A stretch of 5,465 bases of DNA from Bacteroidales bacterium (GTDB lineage: Bacteria > Bacteroidota > Bacteroidia > Bacteroidales > UBA4181), in the NCBI GenBank assembly GCA_031260845.1, contig JAISKR010000223.1:1-5465 (forward strand), written 5' to 3'. The position numbers and the translations under genes were made by a program. Numbering within the stretch: position 1 is the stretch's first letter; the number at the start of each line of letters is the position of its first letter. The notes under the pieces are model-generated. The model saw only the letters and a program-made list of their open reading frames with translations. It searched no databases and had not been told where the DNA came from. Shown here piece after piece: positions 1-5,440 of this stretch.

Positions 1-194
1 TCGTGTGAGTGGTAATCTCTTGCCCGTTTTATCGGCGTTTGATAAGCCCAGCGCATCATGGCAAAACTGAGAAGCGTTTCACTCTGTTCCGCACCAAAAA
101 ACGTATGCAAAGACGAAATTTCTTCTTTCATTAAATCTGAAAAAAGATGATAAACACCAAAAGTCTTGATACGGTTGTTATACAATGGTAAAGA
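1..194 (-). pseudogene. Truncated insertion-sequence transposase fragment (runs off left edge)
   Basis: On the minus strand a frame stays open from a TGA at 195-197 to the left edge. The only ATG near its beginning is at 129-131. The translation contains a stretch around FGVYHLFSDLMKEE, then LLSFAMMRWAYQTPIKRARDYH. This resembles the segment of IS4/IS1634-like DDE transposases that lies before the catalytic core, where a phrase such as 'ALxRLxYQSPIKR' follows a 'FGxxxLLxxL' helix. In such proteins I expect roughly 100 further residues upstream of this segment. Here stops at 195-197, 216-218 and 222-224 close the frame, so the 5' part is missing or decayed. The catalytic DDE residues would lie beyond the window. 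Similarity was judged by eye only, so the family is uncertain. If the ATG at 131 is used, it could instead be a short intact N-terminus of an unrelated protein. Confidence 0.42.
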
Positions 195-226
195 TCAGAC
201 AGTGTTGAAAACCAGTCAGTGTCAAT

Positions 227-247
227 CGTAATTACGGAAACGTAATT
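227..247. repeat. Short palindrome and hairpin downstream of the response regulator gene
   Basis: CGTAATTACG at 227-236 is a perfect 10-bp palindrome. Overlapping it, AATTACG (230-236) and CGTAATT (241-247) form a perfect 7-bp stem around a 4-base loop (GAAA on the plus strand, UUUC in the sense of the leftward operon). It lies 33 bases past the stop codon of the response regulator gene, where a transcript end might be expected. The stem is AT-rich and no U-run follows it, so a classical intrinsic terminator is not supported. It adjoins the repeat at 245-269 and is probably part of the same intergenic repeat element. Confidence 0.4.
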
Positions 248-269
248 CGTAATTTTTAATTCGTAATTG
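245..269 (-). repeat. 25-bp intergenic repeat, left copy (two ATTACGAAT units)
   Basis: ATTCGTAAT occurs at 245-253 and again at 259-267, 14 bases apart. The whole 25-base block matches the reverse complement of 5441-5465 at 24 of 25 positions; the single difference is 258 against 5452. Read in the direction of the adjacent leftward operon, the block starts about 10 bases after the response regulator stop codon. It holds no gene. Short AT-rich repeats of this kind are common between genes in some Bacteroidota; its function is unknown. Confidence 0.65.
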
Positions 270-279
270 ATATCGAGGA

Positions 280-957
280 TTAAATCACCAATTTGAAGCC
301 TTTTCCGTGGACATTGATAATTTCAATGTTCGGTTCGTCTTTGAGATATTTGCGCAATTTGGTAATATACACGTCCATGCTGCGAGCAACCCACATATTG
401 TCGTCTGCCCAGATGGTTTTCAGGGCATAGTTGCGTTCGAGCAGTTGATTGGCGTTGTCGCACAACATTTTCAGCAATTCCGATTCCTTGGTGGTCAGTT
501 TGTGCACGGTTTCGCCGTACTGCAAGAGTTGTTTTTGCACGTCGAAGGTGTATTTGCCGAGCGTATAGTACAGGGGCGTAAACTGATTGTCGTTGTTCAC
601 CCTTCGCAGGATGGCTTCGATGCGAAACAGCAGTTCTTCCATGTCAAACGGCTTGGTGATATAATCGTCACCGCCTATTTTGAACCCTTCCAGCACGTCT
701 TCTTTCATGGAACGGGCGGTCAGGAAGATGATAGGCACACTCTTGTTGATGGTGCGTATTTCCTGCGCCAGCGCAAAGCCGTCTTTCACAGGCATCATCA
801 CGTCAATGAGGCACAGGTCGTAATGCCCTCTGCGGAAACCGTCGAACGCCAATTCGCCATTGTCGTACCAATCTGTTTCAAACATTTTGGCTTTGAGATA
901 GTTTTTGAGCAAATCGCCCAGATTTTCATCGTCTTCTGCAAGTAATATCTTTGTCAT
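280..957 (-). CDS. rprY: RprY-like OmpR-family response regulator
   Basis: This 225-residue protein is a DNA-binding response regulator, the cytoplasmic output half of a two-component system. The receiver domain covers about residues 1-118: acidic pocket E8-D9-D10, phospho-acceptor D52 in CLIDVMMP, switch T80 in IIFLTAR, and conserved K102 in ITKPF. An OmpR/PhoB winged-helix domain covers about 128-225, with TTKESELL at the start of its helical part, ARSMDVYITKLRKYLKD as the recognition-helix region, and the closing wing INVHGKGFKL. Length and wording match RprY of Bacteroides fragilis as I remember it, so the symbol rests on recall. The gene begins 15 bases after the kinase gene ends, has no room for its own promoter, and is presumably co-transcribed with it. 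In Porphyromonas, RprY has been tied to stress and sodium-pump genes; whether that applies here is not visible. All key residues are intact. Confidence 0.93.
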   Translation of the reverse strand: MTKILLAEDDENLGDLLKNYLKAKMFETDWYDNGELAFDGFRRGHYDLCLIDVMMPVKDGFALAQEIRTINKSVPIIFLTARSMKEDVLEGFKIGGDDYITKPFDMEELLFRIEAILRRVNNDNQFTPLYYTLGKYTFDVQKQLLQYGETVHKLTTKESELLKMLCDNANQLLERNYALKTIWADDNMWVARSMDVYITKLRKYLKDEPNIEIINVHGKGFKLVI

Positions 958-972
958 TTATGAAATATTTAA

Positions 973-2574
973 TTAATTTTTAATTTGTTGACGGGGTATG
1001 CTGACGGTGAAACAAGTGCCTTGTCCGAGGTCGCTGTCCACCTGTATGTTGCCGTGATGGCTGTCCACCACGTTTTTCACGTAAGCCAGTCCTAATCCGA
1101 ATCCTTTCACATTGTGCACATTGCCGGTGGATACGCGATAGAACCGGTCGAAAATCCTTTTCTGTTCAGCCTTGCTGATGCCGATGCCATTGTCTTTGAC
1201 GGAAACGCACACTTTGTCGTGATTATTAAACGTGGTAACGGTGATTTCGGGGCTTCCCTTGCTGTATTTGGCGGCATTGTCCATCAGGTTGAACAGCACA
1301 TTGGTGAAATGCACCTCGTCCACTTCGGCGATGGCGTTTTCGGCGTTCAAATTCGTGACAATATGTCCGTTTTTGTTTTTGATTTGGATAAGCATATTAC
1401 GCACAGCCAAATTGACTAATTCATGAAGGTCTAATTCCTTGAATTTCAACACCACTTTGCCTCGGTCGAAGATTGCCATTTGCAGGATTTTTTCCACCTG
1501 CTGGCTCAGCCGCTTGCTTTCGTCGGCAATCACGGTTGACAGATGGTCGTAGTTCTTCGATACGTTGGGAATACTCTTGTCGTTGAGCATTTGCGACGCC
1601 AGCGAAATGGTGGATATGGGCGTTTTCAGTTCGTGCGTCACATTATTGACGAAATCGGTGCGGATGGCGGTCAGTTTTTTCTGCTTGATAATCTGGTAAA
1701 AGGTGAGCGCAAAGGTGAAAATGACAATCAGCGTGAGCGTGACAGACGACAAGCCCATCATCCCAACGGTATGAAACAGATAGTTCCGTTGCTTCGGGAA
1801 ATACATATTCAAGTAATAGGGCTGCGATTCCACCCAGTCGAAGGGGAACAGGGTTGTCACAAACACGTCGTTGCCTTTCTGGGGATTGTAATGTTCCGAT
1901 TGATAGATTTTTTGATCGCATTCTTTTCCCACCACGGCATATTCAAAGGGTATTTTAATGTCCGATTTGGCAAGTTCCGAATGGATAATATAATTCAAGT
2001 CGTCGTGTTCAATCCGGTCTTCAATATTGTAGTTTGAACGTTGCAATCGCTCTATGGTGGCTTCAACCAGCACCTTGCGGCGTGCTTTCCGTTCGTTGGG
2101 CGACAGCGCCTGCGAACTGATTTTTACAGACTGGTTGAATTGCATATTGGCGCGGGTTTCCGTTATTTGCGCGTTGAACTGCATGAAACTTTCCTGCACG
2201 ATATTGTGCGGCTTCCAGTAATCGCGGACGGCGCTGTTCCAGAACGCAAATTTATCATCTTCCGAGACGTTCGGATGCGGCGTTTCCAGCAGTTTCTTAC
2301 CGGCAATGATGGTGTCGAGCAACGCCTTCTGGTTGCCGGAAGGTTTGATATTCCGCTGAAATGGGTAAGGCATATCCAATTCGTTGATAACCTGCACCAC
2401 TTCATACGATTGAATGTCTTCCGTAATGTGGTTGATGGTAGTGTTGACCAACTGGGCGAATTGTTGTTCCTTAATCGACCACGCCTGCTGAATCCAGTAC
2501 CCCTGCACAACGATAAGACCGCTCAATGCGATGGCGGCAATGATAACCAATATGTAAAGCGTCGCTCTTTTCAT
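973..2574 (-). CDS. rprX: RprX-like membrane sensor histidine kinase
   Basis: An inner-membrane sensor kinase of 533 residues from the ATG at 2572-2574; a GTG at 2587-2589 would add five residues (MYFCS). I prefer the ATG because MKRATLYILV leads straight into the first membrane helix (about 5-25) and a promoter-like box overlaps the longer start. A periplasmic sensor region of about 240 residues (26-267) with no recognised fold follows, then a second membrane helix at about 268-296. Next come the HisKA domain with H314 in NVTHELKTP and the HATPase domain: N box NVLFNLMDNAAKYS (425-438, N433), G1 DNGIGI (461-466), F box FDRFYR (475-480), G2 GFGLGL (491-496). There is no HAMP domain. It should autophosphorylate H314 and transfer phosphate to D52 of the adjacent regulator. 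Size and layout fit Bacteroides RprX. The signal sensed cannot be read from the sequence. Confidence 0.92.
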   Translation of the reverse strand: MKRATLYILVIIAAIALSGLIVVQGYWIQQAWSIKEQQFAQLVNTTINHITEDIQSYEVVQVINELDMPYPFQRNIKPSGNQKALLDTIIAGKKLLETPHPNVSEDDKFAFWNSAVRDYWKPHNIVQESFMQFNAQITETRANMQFNQSVKISSQALSPNERKARRKVLVEATIERLQRSNYNIEDRIEHDDLNYIIHSELAKSDIKIPFEYAVVGKECDQKIYQSEHYNPQKGNDVFVTTLFPFDWVESQPYYLNMYFPKQRNYLFHTVGMMGLSSVTLTLIVIFTFALTFYQIIKQKKLTAIRTDFVNNVTHELKTPISTISLASQMLNDKSIPNVSKNYDHLSTVIADESKRLSQQVEKILQMAIFDRGKVVLKFKELDLHELVNLAVRNMLIQIKNKNGHIVTNLNAENAIAEVDEVHFTNVLFNLMDNAAKYSKGSPEITVTTFNNHDKVCVSVKDNGIGISKAEQKRIFDRFYRVSTGNVHNVKGFGLGLAYVKNVVDSHHGNIQVDSDLGQGTCFTVSIPRQQIKN

Positions 2575-2578
2575 AGAG

Positions 2579-2586
2579 CAAAAATA
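2579..2586 (-). promoter_or_regulatory. Candidate -7 promoter box for the rprX-rprY operon
   Basis: On the minus strand 2586-2579 reads TATTTTTG, a perfect match to the Bacteroidota -7 consensus TAnnTTTG. The -33 position with a 19-base spacer reads ATTC, a weak match to TTTG. The box ends only four bases before the ATG at 2574, so if it is used, transcription would begin at or next to the start codon and the mRNA would be leaderless or nearly so. Confidence 0.45.
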
Positions 2587-2606
2587 CACATATTATGTAG
2601 AATGTG
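2587..2606. promoter_or_regulatory. Dyad in the rprX promoter spacer, possible operator
   Basis: CACAT (2587-2591) and ATGTG (2602-2606) form an inverted repeat separated by 10 bases, so the half-site centres lie 15 bases apart. A second, overlapping dyad, ACATA-N-TATGT, sits at 2588-2598. Both fall between the proposed -33 and -7 positions of the kinase promoter, where a bound regulator would affect transcription. Half-sites of five bases are short and can arise by chance in AT-rich DNA, and no factor is known. Confidence 0.25.
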
Positions 2607-2631
2607 AATTATATTTAACAATCTTTAACGC

Positions 2632-2659
2632 GATTTTTAGCGCTATGCCGTCAAAAATC
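2632..2659. repeat. Inverted repeat in the divergent intergenic region
   Basis: GATTTTT (2632-2638) is mirrored by AAAAATC (2653-2659) with 14 bases between. An 8-bp perfect palindrome TAGCGCTA (2638-2645) begins at the inner end of the left arm. It lies just upstream of the proposed promoter for the DUF4271 gene and could be a binding site. There is no direct evidence of function. Confidence 0.28.
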
Positions 2660-2667
2660 AACTACTA

Positions 2668-2699
2668 TTTTCAATTATTTAAGAAAACCCGTATCTTTG
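2668..2699 (+). promoter_or_regulatory. Bacteroidota-type promoter for the DUF4271-hemD-rnpA-yidD operon
   Basis: TATCTTTG at 2692-2699 matches TAnnTTTG perfectly, and TTTTC at 2668-2672 resembles the -33 TTTG element with a 19-base spacer. Transcription would start around 2704-2706, giving a leader of about 20 bases before the ATG at 2726. This box lies inside the reading frame that could begin at 2645, which argues that the upstream ATG is not the true start. Confidence 0.6.
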
Positions 2700-2725
2700 C
2701 AATTCAAAATTCACCTTGTTTAAGA

Positions 2726-3799
2726 ATGTTTACGCAACAGGATCCGGTAAAGATTGTTCCCAAGTTGACTGCACCGCAACAGATGCAGATCAATTTGCCT
2801 GTGACTGCGCCGGCAGATAGGGTGTATGTGCAGGAAATGATTGAGCAGGTGGCAGGTCGCGAGGATTCCATTGCCAATGCGCAAATTGTGATGACGCCGC
2901 GTGTCAGACGCCCGCTTCAACCGTCCATCGAAGTCGATCCGGTCATGCTTCCCTTTATGGACACGGAATGTCGCCAGCCCGTCAGTTTTCCCGACACGAT
3001 TCCCACCACGGCGCTGCAACGGTATCTTACCTTTGTTCCTGCTTCCGACAGCGTTTCGCTCGCCGGCGGCGCAGATGCGGCACAGGTCGTCTTGCCGCCG
3101 CCTGTGAAAATAGAGGTCATCCGCCCGTCAATGCCTTCGCAAGCCCGTGCGGAAGGCTATCCCTATACTTCGGTCACTATTATTTTTGTCGGGATATTGT
3201 TTTTCTTTACCTGGCTGAAATATCGGTTCAACGGCAGTATAATCACTTCCATCAGAGCGTTTTTTGATTATCACCAAACCGGAAGAATGAAGGACGAACA
3301 GCGGGAACTCGACCGGCAAGCGATTCTTTATACCAACCTGTTCAGTTTTCTCGTGACGGGCGTTTTTATTGCCTTTGCAGCGCCGATTCTCGAAATGAAC
3401 CTGCCTTGGGATAATTATTTTCTTTCGTCTGCCCTCTGTTCCGTAGCGGCAGTGCTGGTATTGTACGGCAATATCCTTATATGGCAGTGTTTTGGAAACA
3501 TTTTCCTCATTCAAAATGTTGTAAAGGAATATGTTTACAATATGTTTCTTTTTAACAGCGTTCAAGGATTATTTATTTTCCCGTTGCTGCTGTTCATACC
3601 CTTTGCACCGAGCAGTTTATACATGACTTACGCGGTCATTGCAACCTTGGGATTGATATATTTTTCGCGCATTTTGAGATTTTTTCAAATTATTCATGCA
3701 AAAAAAGTACCTGCATTTTATTTCATTTTGTATCTTTGCACCCTCGAATTTTTACCGTTTGTTGTCTTGGTAAAACTGTGTGTGTCAATGGTAGCCTGA
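2726..3799 (+). CDS. DUF4271 family integral membrane protein
   Basis: A 357-residue protein of unknown function. The frame is open from an ATG at 2645, but I choose the ATG at 2726 because a perfect -7 promoter box (2692-2699) lies between them and the extra 27 residues do not look like protein of this family. Residues 1-145 are a soluble, proline-rich stretch without a recognised domain (for example LPPPVKIEVIRPSMP at 123-137). About six membrane helices follow, near 148-166, 203-222, 230-251, 280-294, 299-313 and 328-347. The basic, acidic loop after the first (about 167-200) is probably cytoplasmic. The C-terminal phrase FYFILYLCTLEFLPFVVLVK (331-350) is the signature I associate with DUF4271. 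It is first in a rightward operon, 34 bases before the hemD-like gene. Members seem largely confined to Bacteroidota and often lie beside hemD. No catalytic motif is apparent. Confidence 0.82.
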   Translation: MFTQQDPVKIVPKLTAPQQMQINLPVTAPADRVYVQEMIEQVAGREDSIANAQIVMTPRVRRPLQPSIEVDPVMLPFMDTECRQPVSFPDTIPTTALQRYLTFVPASDSVSLAGGADAAQVVLPPPVKIEVIRPSMPSQARAEGYPYTSVTIIFVGILFFFTWLKYRFNGSIITSIRAFFDYHQTGRMKDEQRELDRQAILYTNLFSFLVTGVFIAFAAPILEMNLPWDNYFLSSALCSVAAVLVLYGNILIWQCFGNIFLIQNVVKEYVYNMFLFNSVQGLFIFPLLLFIPFAPSSLYMTYAVIATLGLIYFSRILRFFQIIHAKKVPAFYFILYLCTLEFLPFVVLVKLCVSMVA

Positions 3800-3833
3800 G
3801 GTTGCCGTAGTTTGATATTAAAAATGAAATGTC

Positions 3834-4601
3834 TTGAAGATTAAGAATATTTTAGTTTCACAGCCCCGTCCCAACGAAACGGAAAAATCGCCTTTTGCTG
3901 AATTAGCAGAAAAATATCAGTTTAAAGTCGATTTTAAGCCGTTTATCAGGATTGAGGGTGTATCTGCCAAAGAATTTAGGCAGTATAGAGTTGACATACT
4001 GTCGCATGGCGCAGTATTTCTCACCAGCAAAACTGCTGTTGATCATTTTTTCAGAATTTGCGAAGAAATGCGCGTTGTCGTTCCCGACACCATGAAGTAT
4101 TTCTGCACTTCCGAATCCATCGCCAATTATTTGCAAAAATACATTGTCTATCGCAAGCGCAAGATTTTCTTTGCCGCTAAGTTGGAAGAACTGATAACGC
4201 AGTTGCAAAAGCATAAAGACGAAAAGATATTGCTGCCGCTTTCCGACCCCCATAAGCCGGAAATACCGAAGTTGTTGGACAAGAAAAAGTTCAAAAACAC
4301 GAAGGTGGTACTGTATCGTTCCGTTTTCAGCGATTTAACGGACGTACCCATTACGTCTTACGACATATTGGTGTATTACAGTCCCACTGAAATCAAATCG
4401 TTGCTTCAAAACTTCCCTGAATTTGAGCAGGGTGACACGCAGATAGCCTGCTTTGGTCCCGCCACGGTGAAGGCTGCAAAAGAAGCCAAATTGCGTATTG
4501 ATATTCAGGCGCCTACACCTCAATTTCCTTCCATGACGATGGCAATTGAACACCATATCAAAGAGTTGATAAAAGGTGAAGAACCGGCTGATGAGGAATA
4601 A
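3834..4601 (+). CDS. hemD: Uroporphyrinogen-III synthase (HemD) family protein, TTG start
   Basis: A soluble 255-residue protein of the HemD family, whose known reaction closes hydroxymethylbilane with inversion of ring D to give uroporphyrinogen III. HemD proteins have two alternating alpha/beta domains. Here the VFLTSKTAVD segment (61-70) corresponds to the 'TSxxAV' motif, YYSPTEI (181-187) to the second 'TSPS' motif, and CFGPATVKAAKEAKL (206-220) to the conserved 'IGxxTA.A....G' segment, followed by PTPQFPSMTMAI (228-237). The length is normal. The frame has a stop at 3825-3827 and no ATG before residue 79, so TTG at 3834-3836 is the only plausible start; it puts MKIKNILVSQP at the N-terminus, as in related Bacteroidales proteins. 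The gene lies between DUF4271 and rnpA (gaps of 34 and 20 bases). Many Bacteroidales lack the earlier haem enzymes, so the actual role may differ from classical HemD. Confidence 0.85.
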   Translation: MKIKNILVSQPRPNETEKSPFAELAEKYQFKVDFKPFIRIEGVSAKEFRQYRVDILSHGAVFLTSKTAVDHFFRICEEMRVVVPDTMKYFCTSESIANYLQKYIVYRKRKIFFAAKLEELITQLQKHKDEKILLPLSDPHKPEIPKLLDKKKFKNTKVVLYRSVFSDLTDVPITSYDILVYYSPTEIKSLLQNFPEFEQGDTQIACFGPATVKAAKEAKLRIDIQAPTPQFPSMTMAIEHHIKELIKGEEPADEE

Positions 4602-4621
4602 CGCCATTTATTTTAAATGAA

Positions 4622-5017
4622 ATGCCGGACGACAGCCACACCCTCTGCAAAGAGGAACGTTTATGCGGGAAACGGTCTATTACAGAGTTGTTTGCTTCCG
4701 GGAAAAGTTATTTCCAAGCCCCGTATAAATTGGTGTGGACTGCCGTAAATGATCCGTACCCGTACCCAAGCCGTTTTGCAGTGACCGTACCCAAGCGGCT
4801 TTTCAAACACGCCGTCAATAGAAACCTTCTCAAACGGCGTACCCGCGAAGCGTTCCGACTGAACAAACCACTGCTGAACACCGCAGTCAAAGAGGGACAG
4901 TACATTCGCCTGATGCTGATTTACACATCCGATAAAATATTGCCATACAGCGAACTGGATGCCGCCGTGAAGAAAATCCTGCAACATATCGCCCGACGCC
5001 ATGCCTCATCCGATTAA
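4622..5017 (+). CDS. rnpA: Ribonuclease P protein component
   Basis: The 131-residue basic protein subunit of RNase P, which binds the catalytic RNA and helps it remove 5' leaders from precursor tRNAs in the cytoplasm. The N-terminal [20 protein letters not shown] (8-27) is the usual 'Lxxxxrlrxxxdfxxlfxxg' opening. [17 protein letters not shown] (52-68) with [11 protein letters not shown] (69-79) carries the RNR signature: R67, N68, K71, R72, R75 and E76. Length is normal for the family. I use the ATG at 4622; an ATG at 4617 is in another frame. No Shine-Dalgarno sequence is present, and a weak AT-rich hairpin (4605-4610 with 4614-4619) directly precedes the start. It overlaps yidD by 17 bases. 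The rnpA-yidD adjacency is common in bacteria, whereas rpmH, often upstream elsewhere, is replaced here by hemD. Confidence 0.94.
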   Translation: MPDDSHTLCKEERLCGKRSITELFASGKSYFQAPYKLVWTAVNDPYPYPSRFAVTVPKRLFKHAVNRNLLKRRTREAFRLNKPLLNTAVKEGQYIRLMLIYTSDKILPYSELDAAVKKILQHIARRHASSD

Positions 5018-5222
5018 ATATCTGCTGATAGGCTTGGTGAAATTCTATCGCTATTGCATCTCGCCGCTGACGCCTGCATCCTGCCGCTACACGCCCACCT
5101 GCTCGCAGTATGCCATAGAGGCATTGCAGAAACACGGGGCGCTGAAAGGCGGCTGGCTCGCGCTGAAACGCATCCTGCGCTGCCACCCATGGGGCGGACA
5201 CGGATATGACCCCGTACCGTAA
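5001..5222 (+). CDS. yidD: Membrane protein insertion efficiency factor YidD
   Basis: A small protein of 73 residues, a typical length for the family. YidD associates with the inner membrane through an amphipathic N-terminus and assists YidC-dependent insertion of membrane proteins. The family signature is complete: [20 protein letters not shown] (15-34) followed by SQYAIEAL, and the closing [14 protein letters not shown] (60-73). Cysteines are C19, C28, C34 and C61, as is common in the family. Residues 5-14 ([10 protein letters not shown]) form the likely membrane-associated helix. The ATG lies inside the end of rnpA (17-base overlap, different frame), implying co-transcription and probably translational coupling. 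It is the last gene of the rightward cluster in view. Confidence 0.95.
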   Translation: MPHPIKYLLIGLVKFYRYCISPLTPASCRYTPTCSQYAIEALQKHGALKGGWLALKRILRCHPWGGHGYDPVP

Positions 5223-5260
5223 TTTCAGGTGGTGATAAATAGTTATACAATGGTTATTCG

Positions 5261-5290
5261 GTTGTGATACATTGTGATACATTGTGATTG
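5261..5290. repeat. Tandem repeat, three copies of a 10-bp unit
   Basis: The unit ATTGTGATAC is present as GTTGTGATAC (5261-5270), ATTGTGATAC (5271-5280) and ATTGTGATTG (5281-5290). The 10-base period nearly matches one turn of B-DNA, so identical faces are presented on one side of the helix, as expected for a cooperatively bound regulator. Polymerase slippage would also explain it. It lies 38 bases after the yidD stop codon and upstream of the promoter-like boxes that follow. Confidence 0.6.
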
Positions 5291-5314
5291 TCAAGTTTCA
5301 ACTGTCAATTTTTA

Positions 5315-5322
5315 TACATTTG
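5315..5322 (+). promoter_or_regulatory. Possible -7 promoter box (TACATTTG)
   Basis: TACATTTG is a perfect match to TAnnTTTG. A good -33 element is missing: TTG at 5288-5290 would need a 24-base spacer and TTTC at 5296-5299 a 15-base one. In AT-rich DNA such boxes can be accidental. Confidence 0.25.
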
Positions 5323-5340
5323 CGCTTTCTTATTGTGTTA

Positions 5341-5370
5341 TTGCTAATTAAATATCTATTTGTATCTTTC
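5341..5370 (+). promoter_or_regulatory. Possible promoter for a gene beyond the right edge
   Basis: TTG at 5341-5343 is followed after exactly 19 bases by TATCTTTC at 5363-5370, which differs from TAnnTTTG only in its last base. The spacing is the usual one for Bacteroidota promoters. The gene served would lie to the right of the window. Confidence 0.3.
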
Positions 5371-5424
5371 CTCTATATTTTTTTCAAAATTTATTCGTCT
5401 GTGTGTAAATTGAAAAAATTCATG

Positions 5425-5432
5425 TATATTTG
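5425..5432 (+). promoter_or_regulatory. Possible -7 promoter box (TATATTTG) near the right edge
   Basis: TATATTTG is a perfect TAnnTTTG match, 17 bases before an ATG at 5450-5452 whose frame remains open to the edge (MKNYE). The expected -33 position (about 5402-5405) reads TGTG, a poor match. The ATG lies inside the right-hand 25-bp repeat, so it may not be a real start. Confidence 0.3.
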
Positions 5433-5440
5433 CAAAAAAG

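Noticed and set aside
230..247. Intrinsic terminator for the rprXY operon
   Set aside because: The hairpin is real, but it is only 7 bp, AT-rich, and no U-run follows it in the operon's sense.
307..945. Long plus-strand open frame (212 codons) opposite the response regulator gene
   Set aside because: It is antisense to a gene with a complete family signature, its histidine/phenylalanine/valine-rich product resembles nothing known, and it arises from the codon use of the opposite strand.
2041..2607. Plus-strand open frame (188 codons) opposite the 5' half of the kinase gene
   Set aside because: Antisense shadow of rprX with no domain or promoter of its own.
3128..3565. Minus-strand open frame inside the DUF4271 gene
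   Set aside because: Overlaps a gene with clear membrane helices and family motif; its own product has no recognisable feature.
3731..3738. TATCTTTG inside the end of the DUF4271 gene, a possible internal promoter for hemD
   Set aside because: The bases encode part of the conserved LYLCTLE motif and no -33 element lies about 19 bases upstream, so the match is probably coincidental.
4887..5294. Minus-strand open frame covering yidD and the end of rnpA
   Set aside because: Both plus-strand genes are unmistakable, and the antisense product is arginine/alanine-rich shadow sequence.
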